This document shows, piece by piece, positions 6,246-7,139 of a stretch of 7,139 nucleotides of DNA (its first letter is position 1; every line of letters starts with the position of its first letter). The position numbers and the translations under genes are program-made. Origin of the DNA: Clostridiales bacterium. GTDB lineage: Bacteria > Bacillota > Clostridia > Peptostreptococcales > Anaerovoracaceae. The notes below the pieces were generated by a model that saw only the letters and a program-made list of their open reading frames with translations, was not told the DNA's origin and did no database searches. The stretch covers positions 1 through 7,139 of the forward strand of contig WQWG01000035.1 of assembly GCA_009785435.1 (NCBI GenBank). The letters run 5' to 3'.

Positions 6246-6682
6246 TATGCTTCACCGCCCTCTGCTTTATTTGCTTCGCCTTTGACGACAAATTTACATT
6301 TGATCGGGAGTTTGTGCGACGCAAGCCTCATCGCTTCTTTGGCTCTGTCTTCTGAAACTCCGTCCATTTCAAACATGACCCTACCCGGTTTAACCACTGC
6401 TACCCAGTACTCAGGCGCTCCTTTTCCGGAACCCATACGTACTTCAGCCGGTTTTTTCGTTACCGATTTATGTGGGAATATCTTGATATATACTTTACCA
6501 CCTCTTTTGACCGATCTTGTCATTGCAATCCTTGCTGCTTCAATCTGGTTTGAGGTGATCCATCCGCATTCTTGTGCCACAAGACCAAACGAACCGTACG
6601 TCACGGTGTTACCCCTGGTTGCTGTACCTTTCATTCTGCCTCTGTGGACTCTTCTGCGTTTTACGCGTTTTGGCATTAACAT
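6245..6682 (-). CDS. rplP: 50S ribosomal protein L16 (uL16)
   Basis: L16 joins the large subunit late and reaches to the peptidyl transferase centre and A-site tRNA. The 145 residues fit the family. The start MLMPKRVKRRRVHRGRMKG is typical of Gram-positive bacteria, and GLVAQECGWITSNQIEAAR (33-51), RMGSGKGAPEYWVAVVKPGR (82-101) and MRLASHKLPIKCKFV (118-132) are conserved. Arg82 is in the place of E. coli Arg81, which is hydroxylated in that species; whether it is modified here is unknown. The tail (134-145) is Ala/Gly/Glu-rich and acidic. The ATG at 6682 is 9 nt after AGGAGG; an ATG at 6676 is less well placed. It follows rpsC after an unusually long 70-bp gap. Confidence 0.99.
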   Translation of the reverse strand: MLMPKRVKRRRVHRGRMKGTATRGNTVTYGSFGLVAQECGWITSNQIEAARIAMTRSVKRGGKVYIKIFPHKSVTKKPAEVRMGSGKGAPEYWVAVVKPGRVMFEMDGVSEDRAKEAMRLASHKLPIKCKFVVKGEANKAEGGEA

Positions 6683-6710
6683 GGTTATCTTCCTCCTTAA
6701 TGGCTCTGTT

Positions 6711-6730
6711 CAAATCACGTCAGTGATTTG
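6711..6730 (-). repeat. Perfect 8-bp inverted repeat in the rpsC-rplP gap
   Basis: CAAATCAC and GTGATTTG pair perfectly around a 4-nt loop. It lies in the 70-bp gap between rpsC and rplP, downstream of the rpsC stop and upstream of the rplP ribosome-binding site. No run of T follows it in the direction of transcription, so it is not a standard intrinsic terminator. It could be an RNA processing or stabilising hairpin, a translation control element, or a DNA operator; the sequence does not say which. I see no convincing -35/-10 promoter in the gap. Confidence 0.8.
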
Positions 6731-6752
6731 GTGAAAGTGCCTGTGTATTTGT

Positions 6753-7139
6753 CTATTCTTGCGTTTCGGAAGAGGCTGGCGCTGCTGTTTCTACTTCTGG
6801 TGTTGGCGCTGGCGCTGCTGCTTCTACTACTTGAGGAACTTCTTCTTTGAACTCAGGCTCCGGAGCAGGTGCTGCCTTTGGAGGGTTTTTTCTCGTTCTT
6901 GGGTTGATCGCCTTAGGAACTTCCGCTCCTGCGTCTCTTCCGCCTCTTGAGTCTCTCCTGTCGTCTCGCCTTGGAGGTCTGTCACCATCTCGCCTCGGAG
7001 GTCTGTCGCCGTCTCTCCTTGGTCTTCTGTCGCCATCTCTTCTTGGTGGCCTGCCGTCTCTTCCATCTGATTTTTCATCAGGAAGCGCACTTTGAAGCCC
7101 TTTGTCAAGTATTTCTCCATGGTTGATCCATACTTTGAC
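6753..7139 (-). CDS. rpsC: 30S ribosomal protein S3 (uS3), C-terminal 128 residues with long low-complexity tail (5' end outside window)
   Basis: S3 is at the mRNA entry tunnel and is part of the ribosomal helicase. The first visible residues, VKVWINHGEIL, match the conserved end of the S3 C-terminal domain (GVKVWIYRGEVL in B. subtilis), and rplP follows as expected. B. subtilis S3 stops about a dozen residues after this point, whereas here some 115 more follow. Counting from the window edge, residues 21-29 are a linker, 30-61 are four 8-residue repeats of the type RPPRRDGD, 62-82 are Arg/Gly/Asp then Arg/Lys-rich, and 83-128 are Pro/Ala/Glu-rich and acidic (KAAPAPEPEFKEEVPQ). The tail is probably disordered; basic then acidic composition could bind RNA. 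The frame is unbroken to TAG at 6755-6753. C-terminal S3 extensions are known in other bacteria, so this is unusual rather than defective. Confidence 0.95.
   Translation of the reverse strand, partial: VKVWINHGEILDKGLQSALPDEKSDGRDGRPPRRDGDRRPRRDGDRPPRRDGDRPPRRDDRRDSRGGRDAGAEVPKAINPRTRKNPPKAAPAPEPEFKEEVPQVVEAAAPAPTPEVETAAPASSETQE
6957..7052 (-). repeat. Four tandem 24-bp repeats coding RPPRRDGD in the rpsC tail
   Basis: Four consecutive 24-bp units encode RPPRRDGD, RRPRRDGD, RPPRRDGD and RPPRRDDR. The codons vary between units (AGA, AGG and CGA for Arg; CCA, CCT and CCG for Pro), so the copies have drifted at DNA level while the peptide pattern is kept. A number of repeats that differs between strains would be expected from slipped replication. 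Confidence 0.9.

Noticed and set aside
6711..6730. Intrinsic terminator after rpsC
   Set aside because: The stem is present but A/T-rich and is followed by AACAGAGCC rather than a T-run, and termination here would cut off the essential downstream genes.
194..6734. Numerous plus-strand open frames of 60-190 codons (for example 2367-2912, 4012-4584, 1495-1929, 6282-6734)
   Set aside because: All are antisense to conserved ribosomal, secY or adk genes, and their low-complexity, Ser/Phe/Leu-rich products resemble no family I know.
6759..7095. Plus-strand open frames rich in Leu-Gly-Ser-Pro or Cys-Arg-Trp over the rpsC tail
   Set aside because: They are antisense readings of the 24-bp repeats and the Pro/Ala codons, with no ribosome-binding site or known family pattern.
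6827..7120. A 97-residue minus-strand open frame over the rpsC tail
   Set aside because: It is out of frame with rpsC and only echoes its repeats (Glu/Thr/Gln-rich). The rpsC frame continues the conserved S3 domain directly into the tail, so this frame is a shadow.

Overview
The window is a 7.1-kb piece of the conserved S10-spc ribosomal protein supercluster. Every gene lies on the minus strand, so transcription runs from right to left. In transcription order it holds the 3' end of rpsC (S3), rplP (L16), rpmC (L29), rpsQ (S17), rplN (L14), rplX (L24), rplE (L5), rpsN (S14, zinc form), rpsH (S8), rplF (L6), rplR (L18), rpsE (S5), rpmD (L30), rplO (L15), secY, and the 5' two thirds of adk. The order matches the arrangement known from Bacillus subtilis and other Bacillota, with no insertion, loss or rearrangement.

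The organism is most likely an anaerobic member of Bacillota, class Clostridia. The signs are strong AGGAGG-type Shine-Dalgarno sites before most genes, a four-cysteine S14, an adenylate kinase with a cysteine pair in its LID, adk directly after secY, and L5, L18 and S8 sequences close in pattern to B. subtilis. This is inferred from sequence patterns recalled by eye; no search was run, and the family or genus cannot be named.

Layout: 6753-7139 is the C-terminal part of S3, mostly a long low-complexity tail with four 8-residue Arg/Pro/Asp/Gly repeats followed by a Pro/Ala/Glu-rich segment. The 70-bp gap at 6683-6752 is the longest in the window and holds a perfect 8-bp hairpin. From 6682 down to 447 there are 14 complete genes with gaps of 30 bp or less, one 1-bp overlap (rplP/rpmC), and no visible internal promoter or terminator. 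Positions 1-429 are adk, cut by the window edge.

The genes work together as ribosome parts (small subunit S3, S17, S14, S8, S5; large subunit L16, L29, L14, L24, L5, L6, L18, L30, L15), the SecYEG channel subunit SecY, and the nucleotide balance enzyme adenylate kinase. They appear to form one long growth-linked transcription unit that extends past both window edges.

I found no previously undescribed system. The points worth a second look are the S3 tail, the rpsC-rplP hairpin, the frequent fusion of stop codons with the next gene's Shine-Dalgarno site, the unusually high use of TAG stops, and the TTG start of rplE.
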